Positions 10,422-19,510 of a DNA stretch of 64,000 nt are shown piece by piece; within the stretch, counting starts at the first letter, position 1, and each line of letters opens with the position of its first letter. A program made the translations under genes and the position numbers. The stretch is from positions 2,976,001-3,040,000 of the forward strand of contig NZ_CP011036.1 in the NCBI RefSeq assembly GCF_002221505.1. Direction: 5' to 3'. Under the pieces are notes generated by a model. It searched no databases. It was not told where the DNA came from and was given only the letters and a program-made list of their open reading frames with translations. This DNA comes from Pseudoalteromonas nigrifaciens (GTDB taxonomy: Bacteria > Pseudomonadota > Gammaproteobacteria > Enterobacterales > Alteromonadaceae).

Positions 10422-10469
10422 TAGTTAGCCCTAGGCAGGAATGCGCTCACTAACAATGCAACTAACTAT
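10421..10469 (-). promoter_or_regulatory. Predicted expression platform that masks the btuD start
   Basis: On the minus strand ATAGTTAG (10469-10462) is the exact complement of CTAACTAT (10428-10421), which lies between the ribosome site and the TTG start of btuD. TTGCA at 10461-10457, just inside this hairpin, can pair with TGCAA (10579-10575) in the aptamer, matching the L5-L13 kissing loop of cobalamin riboswitches. The model that ligand binding closes this hairpin and blocks translation is inference. Confidence 0.6.
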
Positions 10470-10510
10470 GGCTAGTACATAATTTGAAGATGAGTAAACC
10501 CGCTCGTTAA

Positions 10511-10604
10511 AATAGTTTATTTGTATCTGACTTAAAGCGTTATGCTAATTACAGTTGCGGGAACAGTTGAGGAGTTGCACCTCATTCCAAATGAATACTC
10601 TATT
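10511..10604 (-). promoter_or_regulatory. Cobalamin riboswitch aptamer
   Basis: The minus strand shows the conserved core of the family: GGAATGAGGTGCAACTCC (10588-10571), CCGCAACTGTAA (10560-10549) and AAGTCAGATAC (10533-10523). A closing stem P1 is formed by AATAG/CTATT (10604-10600 with 10515-10511) and TATT/AATA (10597-10594 with 10521-10518). It lies about 90 bases ahead of btuD. It should lower expression of the whole btuD-to-ung operon when adenosylcobalamin or cobalamin is abundant. Confidence 0.88.
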
Positions 10605-10632
10605 ATGGGCGGCTAAGTAAATAATTTAAAGC

Positions 10633-10661
10633 AAAAAAAACCGCACTTAACAAAGTACGGC
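10633..10661 (-). terminator. Terminator of the porin gene
   Basis: On the minus strand a CCGTACTT/AAGTGCGG stem (one G-T pair, 4-base loop) is followed by eight T residues. It lies 26 bases after the porin stop. Confidence 0.85.
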
Positions 10662-10686
10662 TTAAAAAGGCAGTGCTAAGCGCTGC

Positions 10687-11625
10687 TTAAAATTTATATT
10701 CTATACCTACACCTAAGTAGTCTTGGTCAACGTTGTTGTCCATATCGAAATTAGAATAAAAACCAAATAATTTAGTGTTTTTATTTAACTGATGATCAAC
10801 ACCTGCCGAAATAGCCGTTTTGTCATCACTGCCTTTAAAATCCATTGCCTGGTACTGCAATTTAAAGGTATTGCTAGCCATAGTGTAAGCCGCACTTAAT
10901 AAATAACCGTCGGCCTCACTACTGCCATCAACTTTTTCTTGCGTTTGATACATAGCGCCTAATTTAAAATCGGCTACTTTACCTTGTACTGATGCGCGCA
11001 ATACATCGTAGCCGTTCACTTCGCTATCGGCAGCAATAGCGGCATATATTGCGCTCTTTTTAAGGGCTGCGTCACCATAAGTTACTGCCATTGAATAGCC
11101 ATTTTCAGCACCTGCTGAATCGCTATCCTCTGCAACAAACGTAGCCAAAAGCTTAAAACCTTGGTAAGAATTAGAGGCATAAGAAACACTACTGCCCATT
11201 CTATTTTCACCTTTAAAGGCATTTTTAATGTCGCCTTCAAGGTCGCTAAATAAATCAACTTTACCTTGTGACTGCTTAAGCGCGGTATCGTTACGGCCAA
11301 TAACAACTTGGCCAAACGCGCCTTTTAAACCTATATACTGATTACGAGCAGAGATATTGTCGTCATTATCACCTTTTGAGTCGGCGTCAGAAACATCAAC
11401 TTGAAATTCAAACTTATAAACAGCTTCTAAGCCATCAGATATTTTTTCAGACCCTTTTAAGCCCAAACGTGATTTGTTACTTTTAATTTCGGTAAAAGAC
11501 CCCTCACCATCATCCGACGACTGTAGTGTTACGTTCGCTTTACCGTAAAAATCCACTTCAGCAAGCGCATTAAAAGACAAACCACCTAATAAAGCTACAC
11601 ATAAGCTCGACTTTACAAATTTCAT
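10687..11625 (-). CDS. Outer-membrane general porin
   Basis: Predicted trimeric beta-barrel porin for small polar solutes, 312 residues. It has a signal peptide (MKFVKSSLCVALLGGLSFNALA), alternating beta strands with Asp/Ser-rich loops, the family motif GAFGQVVIGRNDTA (strand 4 to loop 3) and the terminal Phe (GVGIEYKF) needed for BAM-dependent assembly. The ATG follows GAGGAAA. It is a single gene with its own terminator and a long AT-rich leader (11626-11787). Substrate preference cannot be read from sequence. Confidence 0.9.
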   Translation of the reverse strand: MKFVKSSLCVALLGGLSFNALAEVDFYGKANVTLQSSDDGEGSFTEIKSNKSRLGLKGSEKISDGLEAVYKFEFQVDVSDADSKGDNDDNISARNQYIGLKGAFGQVVIGRNDTALKQSQGKVDLFSDLEGDIKNAFKGENRMGSSVSYASNSYQGFKLLATFVAEDSDSAGAENGYSMAVTYGDAALKKSAIYAAIAADSEVNGYDVLRASVQGKVADFKLGAMYQTQEKVDGSSEADGYLLSAAYTMASNTFKLQYQAMDFKGSDDKTAISAGVDHQLNKNTKLFGFYSNFDMDNNVDQDYLGVGIEYKF

Positions 11626-11787
11626 GTTATTTCCTCGATAATCACAACAGACTCGTTTTTAATGCAACAGGAGTTTGGCATTGTTAAATGACAAAAATAT
11701 TACAGACGTCATATTTTTACACTTTTAAATTCATAAAAACACATAATAGTTGCAATCAAACGTACATATACAGCAAAACCATTGGCC

Positions 11788-12651
11788 TTACTCAACGGGT
11801 AACTTAGGAGTCATTTGGGTTAATAAATTTACTAATGTTTCTATTAACTCTTTTTGCTCATTGTCTCTGTGATAGGCAACAAATATATCGCGCGAGGTGG
11901 TTTCTACGTCTTTCACATGAAATAACTCGCCTTTTTCTAAATGCGCTGCAACAAGTACTTGAGGAATGAATGCACTCCCTCCGCATTGCAATATTAAATC
12001 AAGTGCTATACGCCCTGTACTTGTTCTAAAGTAAGGTGGGGTTTTGCCAGTAAACTGGCGAGCATGCCACAGTGAGAATGTCGTGCCCCAGTCAACATAT
12101 ACGTACTGGTTATCAAAAAAGTTATCGTAACTGGCAGTATCAAACGCGCTTACCGGTATAATGGGTAGTTCGCAAATTCGCTCAACCACCAGCTCATCAA
12201 CTTTTGGTGGATCAAATAAAATAGCTAAATCTAAGGTGCGCTCTAATAACAGGCGGGTACTTTCTTGTTGTGCTTTTACCTCAGCCACCAAAGACACACC
12301 GGGCATTGCCGATACAATATTAGTAATACCAAACTGTAAAAATGCATCCCAAATGTTTGGTGTACCCGCTAGGCAAATTTGTTTATGCATATTATCGGCA
12401 AGTGCCACATCTACTTTTGCTCTTTGCATGCCGGTAATGATCATTTGTGCATGGGGTAATAAACGCTCACCTGGCGCTGTTAGTTGAATATTATTGCGCT
12501 GGCGAATAAACAAATTAACACCAAGCCCTTGCTCTAATTGACGAATTCTAAAGCTTACTGCAGACTGCGTGATATAAAGGTTTTCAGCCGCTTTGCCAAA
12601 GTGACGAGTGCGTACTACCTCAACAAATGTTTTTAATAAATCGATATCCAA
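11788..12651 (-). CDS. hdfR: LysR-family regulator, HdfR-like
   Basis: 287-residue LysR-type regulator. The N-terminal winged helix-turn-helix is typical (FVEVVRTRHFGKAAENLYITQSAVSFRIRQLE), followed by the LysR substrate-binding domain. It is divergent from maoP, exactly the hdfR-maoP (yifA-yifE) arrangement of E. coli, where HdfR represses flhDC. The name rests on this synteny plus similarity at the N terminus; targets in this organism are unknown. The 90-base gap to maoP probably holds both promoters. Confidence 0.82.
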   Translation of the reverse strand: MDIDLLKTFVEVVRTRHFGKAAENLYITQSAVSFRIRQLEQGLGVNLFIRQRNNIQLTAPGERLLPHAQMIITGMQRAKVDVALADNMHKQICLAGTPNIWDAFLQFGITNIVSAMPGVSLVAEVKAQQESTRLLLERTLDLAILFDPPKVDELVVERICELPIIPVSAFDTASYDNFFDNQYVYVDWGTTFSLWHARQFTGKTPPYFRTSTGRIALDLILQCGGSAFIPQVLVAAHLEKGELFHVKDVETTSRDIFVAYHRDNEQKELIETLVNLLTQMTPKLPVE

Positions 12652-12741
12652 TCTTTTATCCTCACGATAAAAATAACTTGTTTAAAATATTTGCAAACTT
12701 GCCGCATACTCCAGCAATTACCAAGGTATGAGGGTACAACA

Positions 12742-13116
12742 ATGAGCAATGATATTTCACTACTTCGCCAAGCATTTGTTAGTCAACGTCAGTTTTTTGA
12801 TGATCAAAATTTCCCACGCGGATTTGGTCGCAGCGGAAACTTTACCTTATTAGAAGCCAGTATATTAGAGCAACACGGTGTTGTTTTAAAAGGCTTACAT
12901 AATAAAGCCCTAGAGCCACAAAATGAACATCAGCAACAATTTGTCGCTGTTATTAGTGGTGCTTTAGAGCCAACCAATGCAATTGAGCGCGCTTGGGTTA
13001 AATACTTAAAGTTAACAACCAGCAAAGCAAAGTTCCATACATTATTTGGCCGCTCAAAAATAGCGACCCCAGCACCAATAAGCCAAGACTATTACGCCGA
13101 GTCAGACAGTATGTAA
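12742..13116 (+). CDS. maoP: MaoP/YifE, DUF413 family
   Basis: 124-residue protein of the DUF413 family. In E. coli MaoP acts with the maoS site to organise the Ori macrodomain of the chromosome. Family residues include RQFFDDQNFPRGFGRSGNFT, LEQHG and ERAWVKYLKL. The frame is open further upstream, but ATG 12742 has the ribosome site (ATGAGGG) and the family N terminus. A maoS-like site was not recognised by eye. A 13-bp hairpin follows at 13121. Confidence 0.9.
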   Translation: MSNDISLLRQAFVSQRQFFDDQNFPRGFGRSGNFTLLEASILEQHGVVLKGLHNKALEPQNEHQQQFVAVISGALEPTNAIERAWVKYLKLTTSKAKFHTLFGRSKIATPAPISQDYYAESDSM

Positions 13117-13120
13117 TTGC

Positions 13121-13155
13121 TTTAACTATTTAATTTTTACATTTTAAATAGTTAA
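13121..13155. terminator. AT-rich hairpin after maoP
   Basis: TTTAACTATTTAA (13121-13133) and TTAAATAGTTAAA (13143-13155) are perfect 13-base complements with a 9-base T-rich loop. It lies just after the maoP stop and before convergent rarD, so a bidirectional terminator is likely. Confidence 0.65.
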
Positions 13156-13222
13156 ACATACACCAAGCCTAGCGCGAGTACAAAATACATCGCGCTACGT
13201 GCTTACTTAAGTTAACTAACTT

Positions 13223-14143
13223 TTAAACCACGCCTGAGGCCACAATAGCGGCTTTTTTACGTTTACGAGATTGCCTAAAAGAGTCCCAACTAAAAATAGC
13301 CAATGCACTCCAAATACAAACAAATGTAACTACTCGCTCGGCATCAAACACTTCACCGTAAAGCATCACAGCTAATATAAACATCAAACTTGGCCCTATG
13401 TACTGAAAAAAGCCTAAAGTGGTGTATTGCAAACGCTTAGCAGCGCCGGTAAAGCACAGTAGTGGTAAGGTGGTAATGATCCCGGCACTAATGAGTAACA
13501 CATTGGTATGCCAGTCATTAGCAGGCAAGCTTGACGTTGCTGTAGGCACCATTAAATACCAATAAATAAGCGCTACGGGCAAGAGTATAAATGCTTCTAT
13601 TGAAATACCGGACAATGCTTCCACTGGCAGTTTCTTACGCAGTAAACCATATATTGCAAATGATATAGCTAACGAAAAAGCAACCACAGGAAATGAGCCA
13701 AAACTTATTAATTGCAGCAGTACACCGGTAAATGCTAAAGCAACAGCAACCATTTGAAACTTACGTAAACGTTCGCCTAAAAATAACACTCCCAGTAATA
13801 CATTTAGTAACGGATTAATGTAATAACCTAAACTGGCATCAAGCATATGATTATTATTAACTGCCCATATAAACAAGCCCCAGTTAAACCCCAGTATCGA
13901 CGAGGTTAAAACCAGCATTAACAATAGTTTAGGCTGTACTATAATGCGTTTAATTCTATCCCACTGGCCTAAAATACTCACAATAATAATTAAAAACATC
14001 ACCGACCACACAACACGATGCGTTAAAATTTCAAATGCAGTAACATGCTGGAGTTGCTTAAAGTATATAGGTGCTAAACCCCATATAGTAAAAGCGATGC
14101 AAGCCAAAATGGCGCCCTTGCGCTTCTCGGTATCAATCGGCAT
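13223..14143 (-). CDS. rarD: RarD, EamA/DMT-superfamily permease
   Basis: Ten-segment inner-membrane protein of the drug/metabolite transporter superfamily, 306 residues. The family start KGAILACIAFTIWGLAPIYFKQL, the ASLGYYINPLLNVLLG stretch and LGFFQYIGPSLMFILAV are characteristic of RarD. Its substrate is not established; the old name comes from a chloramphenicol phenotype. It is downstream of the thioesterase gene on the same strand, the rarD-yigI order also seen in E. coli. The last residues are basic (RQSRKRKKAA). Confidence 0.92.
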   Translation of the reverse strand: MPIDTEKRKGAILACIAFTIWGLAPIYFKQLQHVTAFEILTHRVVWSVMFLIIIVSILGQWDRIKRIIVQPKLLLMLVLTSSILGFNWGLFIWAVNNNHMLDASLGYYINPLLNVLLGVLFLGERLRKFQMVAVALAFTGVLLQLISFGSFPVVAFSLAISFAIYGLLRKKLPVEALSGISIEAFILLPVALIYWYLMVPTATSSLPANDWHTNVLLISAGIITTLPLLCFTGAAKRLQYTTLGFFQYIGPSLMFILAVMLYGEVFDAERVVTFVCIWSALAIFSWDSFRQSRKRKKAAIVASGVV

Positions 14144-14195
14144 AAATAAACACTTAGTTATTCAAAAGGTCGCCAGTTTACTCCGCAAACTTTTA

Positions 14196-14651
14196 TTAGC
14201 CAACTAAATACGTGCCCGTACCAAATGCTATTTGTACTGCTTGCTCATTATGCAATTCCATCCTACAAACACATACTTTATTGCCCGAGCGAATTAAAGT
14301 GGCACTGGCTATAAATTTCTCGCCTTTGCCTGGGCGTAGGTAATCGGTGCGCATATCTATAGTGCCCAAGGTGGCTAGTTTTTGCTGCACAGATAAAATA
14401 TCAACATCGTTTAGCTTATCTATTACACTTGCTGCGGCTAACATACCACCTACGTTATCGAGCACTGCCGAAATAACGCCGCCATGGAGTATTTTTTGTG
14501 CCGGATTACCTATGAGTATATCCTGCCAAGGAAACGATATTTTTGCTTGTTCTGGGCTAAGTGATTCTACCGATATTTTTAAAAACTGATTAAACGGCAT
14601 ATTATTTACAAACAGCGAGCCTACATGCTCTATTAACATTTCTTTATTCAT
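14196..14651 (-). CDS. yigI: Hot-dog fold thioesterase, YigI-like
   Basis: 151-residue single-domain hot-dog thioesterase (PaaI/YigI group). The motif HGGVISAVLDNVGGMLA holds the conserved His and Asp of the active site, and RTDYLRPGKGEKFIASA the second strand region. YigI of E. coli hydrolyses medium to long acyl-CoA. Position between rarD and recQ repeats the E. coli neighbourhood (rarD-yigI-pldA-recQ) with pldA absent. It is the first gene of a two-gene unit with rarD (52-base gap). Confidence 0.85.
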   Translation of the reverse strand: MNKEMLIEHVGSLFVNNMPFNQFLKISVESLSPEQAKISFPWQDILIGNPAQKILHGGVISAVLDNVGGMLAAASVIDKLNDVDILSVQQKLATLGTIDMRTDYLRPGKGEKFIASATLIRSGNKVCVCRMELHNEQAVQIAFGTGTYLVG

Positions 14652-14852
14652 TATTATTCTCTATGTTATATCTGGTAAGAGGAGTAAAGCATAACTAGGA
14701 TAAAACTAGCAACACAGTTAAATTTATTAGCCGCTTAAAGTCAGCTAATATCACCCCCCTGAGCGAGTAAATTCACACGTTATAAATTTATTCAAAAAAC
14801 ATTCAACACTCGCTAAAGACATCCTGTACAAAAAACACTAAAATACCCCGCA

Positions 14853-16676
14853 ATGAATACATTAACACCACCCTCTAGCTCACTTGTGCGCACCCCTGAA
14901 GCTGTACTCAAACAAGTGTTTGGTTATAGTGAATTTCGCGACGGCCAAAAAACGGTTATTGATGCAGCCATTAACGGCCAAGATTCGTTGGTATTGCTGC
15001 CAACCGGTGGCGGTAAATCTGTGTGCTATCAAATACCCGCTTTAGTGCTTGAAGGGGTAACTATTGTTATTTCTCCGCTAATATCGCTAATGCAAGATCA
15101 GGTAACTCAACTACAAGCGCTGGGCGTTAAAGCCGCATATATAAATAATAGCTTAGCCCGCGAAGAGCAGCAGCAGGTATACCAACAACTCCATCAGGGA
15201 TTAATTAAACTACTGTATGTTGCCCCTGAAAAAGTGCTGCAGCGCGAGTTTTTAGAGCGCTTATCGCATTTAAAAATCAGCTTATTTGCTATTGACGAAG
15301 CGCATTGTGTATCGCATTGGGGGCACGATTTTAGACCCCATTACTTTCGTTTAAGCGAATTAAAACAACGCTTTGCTCATGTACCTATGATGGCCCTTAC
15401 TGCAACTGCCGATAAAGCCACTCGTTTTGATATTGTTGAGCAATTAAAGTTACAACAACCCTATATTCATACCGGCAGCTTTGATCGCCCTAATATTCGC
15501 TACACCATAGAAGAAAAATTTAAACCTATGGTGCAACTGCTGCGCTATTTAAAAGAACAAAAAAGCCAAAGCGGCATAATTTATTGCACCAGCCGTAAGC
15601 GCGTAGACGACATAGCCGAAAAGTTAGCCGACGCGGGACTTAACGCCGCCGCCTATCATGCAGGTATGAGTAACGAGCAGCGCCAATTTGTGCAAACCGG
15701 CTTTGCCCGCGACGATATACAAATAGTGGTTGCTACAGTGGCCTTTGGTATGGGTATAAATAAACCCAATGTGCGCTTTGTATTGCATTACGATATTCCC
15801 AAAAGCATAGAGTCGTACTATCAAGAAACTGGCCGCGCTGGGCGAGATGGACTTGCCGCTGAGGCTATAATGTATTTTGATCCGGCAGATATAGGCCGCG
15901 TAAGACGCTTTTTTGAAGATATTGACGACGAGCAACGTCGCCGCGTCGAAGAGCAGCGCTTTAATGCCATGGCCAGTTTTGCCGAAGCACAAACCTGCCG
16001 TCGACAAATCCTGCTTAACTATTTTAGTGAGTATCAACGTGAGCCATGCGGTAACTGCGATATTTGCTTAAATCCGCCCAAAAGCTTTGATGGCACTTTA
16101 GTAGCGCAGCAGGCACTATCGTGTGTATACAGAGCAGAGCAACGCTTTGGCCTTGGATATATTGTTGAGTTACTACGCGGTGCAAACACCAGTCGTATTC
16201 GCGATAATAACCATCATCAACTCAGCACCTACGGCATTGGCAAAGACAAAAGCAGTGAATTTTGGCTAAGTATTTTACGCCAACTTATTCATCAAGGCTT
16301 ATTAAGCCAAGATATAACCCAAGGTGCATCACTGCGTTTAACCGAAGCCGCGCGCGCTATTTTAAAAAGCGAATATGCGTTGCAACTCGCAGAGCCTCGC
16401 CTGCAAGCTAAGCATGTTTATCAAGATAAATTAGCCCAGTTTAATTACGACAAAAAGCTATTTGCTCGCTTAAGGGCGCTGCGAAAAGAGTTAGCCGATG
16501 CCGACGATGTACCGCCGTACGTGGTATTTAACGACAAAACGCTTGCAGAAATGGCGCAGCTAATGCCGACCAACGACAGCGAATTTTTAAAGGTGTCGGG
16601 TGTTGGCTTTACTAAATTAAATAAGTATGGCGGTGAGTTTTTAACTGCAATTCGCAACTACCTTGCTACTAACTAA
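14853..16676 (+). CDS. recQ: ATP-dependent DNA helicase RecQ
   Basis: 3'-5' DNA helicase acting in recombination (RecF pathway) and replication-fork repair. The 607 residues equal E. coli RecQ (609). Seen in order: Walker A LLPTGGGKSVCYQIP, the DEAH box (FAIDEAHCVSHWGHDFR), motif VI QETGRAGRDG, the four zinc cysteines (CRRQILLNYF...CGNCDIC), the winged helix (RQC) and a C-terminal HRDC domain (LRALRKELADADDVPPYVVF). It is divergent from yigI. The small gene behind it overlaps none of it and starts 8 bases later. Confidence 0.98.
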   Translation: MNTLTPPSSSLVRTPEAVLKQVFGYSEFRDGQKTVIDAAINGQDSLVLLPTGGGKSVCYQIPALVLEGVTIVISPLISLMQDQVTQLQALGVKAAYINNSLAREEQQQVYQQLHQGLIKLLYVAPEKVLQREFLERLSHLKISLFAIDEAHCVSHWGHDFRPHYFRLSELKQRFAHVPMMALTATADKATRFDIVEQLKLQQPYIHTGSFDRPNIRYTIEEKFKPMVQLLRYLKEQKSQSGIIYCTSRKRVDDIAEKLADAGLNAAAYHAGMSNEQRQFVQTGFARDDIQIVVATVAFGMGINKPNVRFVLHYDIPKSIESYYQETGRAGRDGLAAEAIMYFDPADIGRVRRFFEDIDDEQRRRVEEQRFNAMASFAEAQTCRRQILLNYFSEYQREPCGNCDICLNPPKSFDGTLVAQQALSCVYRAEQRFGLGYIVELLRGANTSRIRDNNHHQLSTYGIGKDKSSEFWLSILRQLIHQGLLSQDITQGASLRLTEAARAILKSEYALQLAEPRLQAKHVYQDKLAQFNYDKKLFARLRALRKELADADDVPPYVVFNDKTLAEMAQLMPTNDSEFLKVSGVGFTKLNKYGGEFLTAIRNYLATN

Positions 16677-16683
16677 GAGCATT

Positions 16684-16968
16684 ATGACCATAATAGAATA
16701 TCACCACACGCATCAATGCATTATTATTACGCCGGTAGAGCCGCCCCACGACGAAGACTTTGAACTGTGGAGTCGCTTGTTTTTACACCACGATGAAATA
16801 ACCATTAATGAGTACTCTGCTGGTGCCGATCGCCATCAACTGCGCTTCACTTATCAGCAGCAAACATTTAATTTAAATTTTGAACACTACAGCCAAAGTA
16901 TTTGGATTAACGGCGAAGGCCATGACGCTGAACATTTATTAGCCGCACTTACTTTTTACCTAAGTTAA
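16684..16968 (+). CDS. Small protein behind recQ, DUF3630-like
   Basis: 94-residue soluble protein starting at ATG 16684, 8 bases after the recQ stop; an in-frame upstream start at 16663 would overlap recQ. It is rich in acidic and aromatic residues (EDFELWSRLFLHHDE, LNFEHYSQSIWINGEGHDAEHL). From memory it resembles DUF3630, a family found next to recQ in Vibrio and Shewanella. No catalytic motif is visible. Co-transcription with recQ is likely; a functional link is not proven. Confidence 0.75.
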   Translation: MTIIEYHHTHQCIIITPVEPPHDEDFELWSRLFLHHDEITINEYSAGADRHQLRFTYQQQTFNLNFEHYSQSIWINGEGHDAEHLLAALTFYLS

Positions 16969-17075
16969 TAGCAATTAAATAACTTCAAGCTCTCTACTTT
17001 TAACTTACATTTTAGTAACAATGATGTAAGCTGATATTACGGTAGTAATTTGCTACGTAGCAGTAAAGGGTTTGA

Positions 17076-18785
17076 ATGATTACTAAAAAATGGATTTCAT
17101 CTTGTTGTTTTAGCCTCTGTATTCCAAGCTTTTTTATGTTCAGTTTAGCTGCGCAAGAAACCCCTCATGCGCAAAATGATTGCGCAAGCGAGCAACCAAC
17201 GCCATCAAGTAGTAATAATTTACGCCGTCAACTAGATCAACCAACGCCACTGTTAAAGCAAAGTAGTAATGCAAAAATTGCCAATATTACTTTGCAGCAA
17301 CTTAACGTATTTAATACTGAACTCGAAGCCGAAAATAACGCCCTATTTCGCTTTGCTAACCGCGCGCATATTCAAACCGAGCCTGAGGTTATTAAAAGTA
17401 TTTTATTGTTTGAGAGCGGTGATAATTTTGATCCTAAAAAGCTCGCCGAATCAGAACGCTTACTGCGTAAACAAAACTATTTATACGATGCTCAAGTCAT
17501 TGCCACCGAAAACTGCGAAGGGAACGTTAATGTTACCGTCGTTACGCGTGACTTATGGACACTACTACCAGAAATAAGCTTTAGCCGCAGTGGCGGAGAA
17601 AACAAGTCGAGTATTGGTTTTCGCGAATCTAACTTATTTGGCTGGGGTAAGCGTTTGTCGTTGTCGCGCACTACAGATAGCGATCGTAATGGTTATTTAT
17701 TTGTATACGACGATCCTAATATTTTATCAACCCGCTATCGTGGGCGTTTAGAGTACGCCGATAATAACGATGGTAAACGCCATCTGCTAGAACTTACCTA
17801 TCCGTTTTTTGCTATAGACACCCCTTTTAGCTACGGTATTTTAAGCTATTCAGAGCAACGCGAAGAAGCGCTATATCAGCGCGGTGAAAAGTTTAGCGAG
17901 TTTGATCAAACGACCGACTACAACAGTTTTTTTGTTGGTCACTCCAAAGCATTAAGCCGTAACTGGACCCAGCGCCTCAGCCTGGGCTACGTTGATGAGC
18001 AACATACTTTTGCTGCAATAGACTCTACCTTTGCACCCTTAGCCGTCGATCGCAGCTTAAGCTATCCTTATGTAAGCGGACACTGGTTTGAAGATAACTT
18101 TATAAAAGTACGCAATTTCGACAGTATTTATCGTACTGAGGACTTAAACTTAGGTTGGAACATAAAAGCCTTACTAGGCTACTCCGATGAATCTGTTAGT
18201 AACGATGATAGCCGCGCGGTTTACTCTTTTAATTTTAAAAAAGCTCACTTTAGTGGCGATAATACCTTATGGCGCTTTAGTGCAGGCATTGATGGTTACT
18301 GGAATAAAGAGCAGGACAAATTTGAAAACCTGATCTCCACCAGCCAAATACAATATTATTTAAATACCAGCATTGATCAGTCTTGGTATGTAAAAGCTCA
18401 GGTGCAGTACGCTAAAAACCTCACTAACGATAAACAACTTACACTCGGCGGCGAAACCGGCCTACGTGGCTATCCTATGGATTATCAGCATGGAGATCGC
18501 AGCTTTTTAGTGAGTTTAGAAAAGCGTTACTATTGGGAATATGATTTGCTGCAATTATTTAAAGTAGGCGGCGCGGCTTTTCTTGATGTTGGCCGAGCAT
18601 GGTCTAACACCCCAAACAATGTTGAAGATAGCCGCGTTCTTAAAAATGTAGGTATAGGCCTGCGCTTAGCACCAAGCCGTGCAAATGCCGGCACCATGAT
18701 CCATATAGATATAGCTGCACCGCTAGATAGTGCCGATGGCGTAGATTCGGTACAGTGGCTGGTAAATGTTAAAAATTCTTTTTAA
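17076..18785 (+). CDS. BamA/TamA-family outer-membrane protein
   Basis: 569 residues: signal peptide (about 1-28), a POTRA-like region (about 85-160, with ESGDNFDPKKLAESERLLRKQ followed by a beta strand), and a C-terminal Omp85-type barrel. The barrel holds GETGLRGYP, which is the conserved RGY/RGF loop-6 motif, and ends in Phe (VNVKNSF). It is smaller than BamA (about 800) and has only one or two POTRA units. A role in moving proteins or lipids to the outer membrane is a family inference. Proteins of this size are also called surface antigen D15. Confidence 0.82.
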   Translation: MITKKWISSCCFSLCIPSFFMFSLAAQETPHAQNDCASEQPTPSSSNNLRRQLDQPTPLLKQSSNAKIANITLQQLNVFNTELEAENNALFRFANRAHIQTEPEVIKSILLFESGDNFDPKKLAESERLLRKQNYLYDAQVIATENCEGNVNVTVVTRDLWTLLPEISFSRSGGENKSSIGFRESNLFGWGKRLSLSRTTDSDRNGYLFVYDDPNILSTRYRGRLEYADNNDGKRHLLELTYPFFAIDTPFSYGILSYSEQREEALYQRGEKFSEFDQTTDYNSFFVGHSKALSRNWTQRLSLGYVDEQHTFAAIDSTFAPLAVDRSLSYPYVSGHWFEDNFIKVRNFDSIYRTEDLNLGWNIKALLGYSDESVSNDDSRAVYSFNFKKAHFSGDNTLWRFSAGIDGYWNKEQDKFENLISTSQIQYYLNTSIDQSWYVKAQVQYAKNLTNDKQLTLGGETGLRGYPMDYQHGDRSFLVSLEKRYYWEYDLLQLFKVGGAAFLDVGRAWSNTPNNVEDSRVLKNVGIGLRLAPSRANAGTMIHIDIAAPLDSADGVDSVQWLVNVKNSF

Positions 18786-18850
18786 ATGGCTATTTCGTCG
18801 CACCCTAAAGCGTTAAACTGGGCATATATAATTATTGTGAGACTATAACT

Positions 18851-19420
18851 TTGGAATTGTTAGCTCTGCTTGGCACCCAATATAAACTGGTCGTTACCCT
18901 TATTGCGTTATTACTTTTTCCGATACTGTTAAAAGGTACTAAAAAGCTTCTCGAAAAAGCTATTAAAGGAAAAATAGACCTACACCGAAAATATCGTGCT
19001 GAGCTATTACTTAAAATTATCCTCGCATTTGTGATGTTATGTTTAGTGCTGGTATTTTGGGGTATCGAGCTACGTGGACTCCTAGTACTAGGTTCGTCGC
19101 TATTTGCTATGCTAGGTGTTGCACTGTTTGCCGCTTGGTCATTACTTAGTAATCTCACCGCTTTTTTACTGATGTTTATTCAAAATGACTGCCGCGTTGG
19201 CTATTGGGTACGTATTGTTGATGGCGCAAATAGTATTGAAGGGCGCATTATAGAAATGGGCTTAATGAATGTAGTGCTTGAGCACATTGACGGGCATAGA
19301 GTTATATACCCTAATAACTTATTTGTAACTCGTCCGGTACTGGTTTTAAACAAAGAACCTAAGCCAACAAAAGCACCGGTAATTAGGCGTATTATTGGCC
19401 CCAAAAAGCCAAATAAATAG
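18851..19420 (+). CDS. Short MscS-type mechanosensitive channel domain protein
   Basis: 189 residues with the core of the MscS family. Two or three hydrophobic segments (about 10-28, 55-75, 78-105) are followed by the beta domain (VGYWVRIVDG, IIEMGLMNVVLEHIDGHRVIYPNN). The C-terminal vestibule typical of full MscS is missing and replaced by a short basic tail. The start is a TTG at 18851. It is 65 bases behind the Omp85-like gene and may be co-transcribed. Whether such short forms gate on tension is unknown. Confidence 0.8.
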   Translation: MELLALLGTQYKLVVTLIALLLFPILLKGTKKLLEKAIKGKIDLHRKYRAELLLKIILAFVMLCLVLVFWGIELRGLLVLGSSLFAMLGVALFAAWSLLSNLTAFLLMFIQNDCRVGYWVRIVDGANSIEGRIIEMGLMNVVLEHIDGHRVIYPNNLFVTRPVLVLNKEPKPTKAPVIRRIIGPKKPNK

Positions 19421-19427
19421 TAATAAA

Positions 19428-19470
19428 AAAGCCGTTTTGTTATCCCAACTGGGTTAACTAAAACGGCTTT
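19428..19470. terminator. Bidirectional terminator
   Basis: AAAGCCGTTTT (19428-19438) and AAAACGGCTTT (19460-19470) pair perfectly, with an inner stem GTTA-CCC/GGG-TAAC. It sits between the convergent MscS-type gene and the rim cluster. Confidence 0.88.
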
Positions 19471-19510
19471 ACAATTTATTCTATCTATATTTAGTAGCTT
19501 ACTATTATAA

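Noticed and set aside
12652..12741. LysR operator between hdfR and maoP
   Set aside because: AT-rich partial symmetry (GTTT...AAAC) is present, but no convincing T-N11-A dyad can be separated from base composition by eye.
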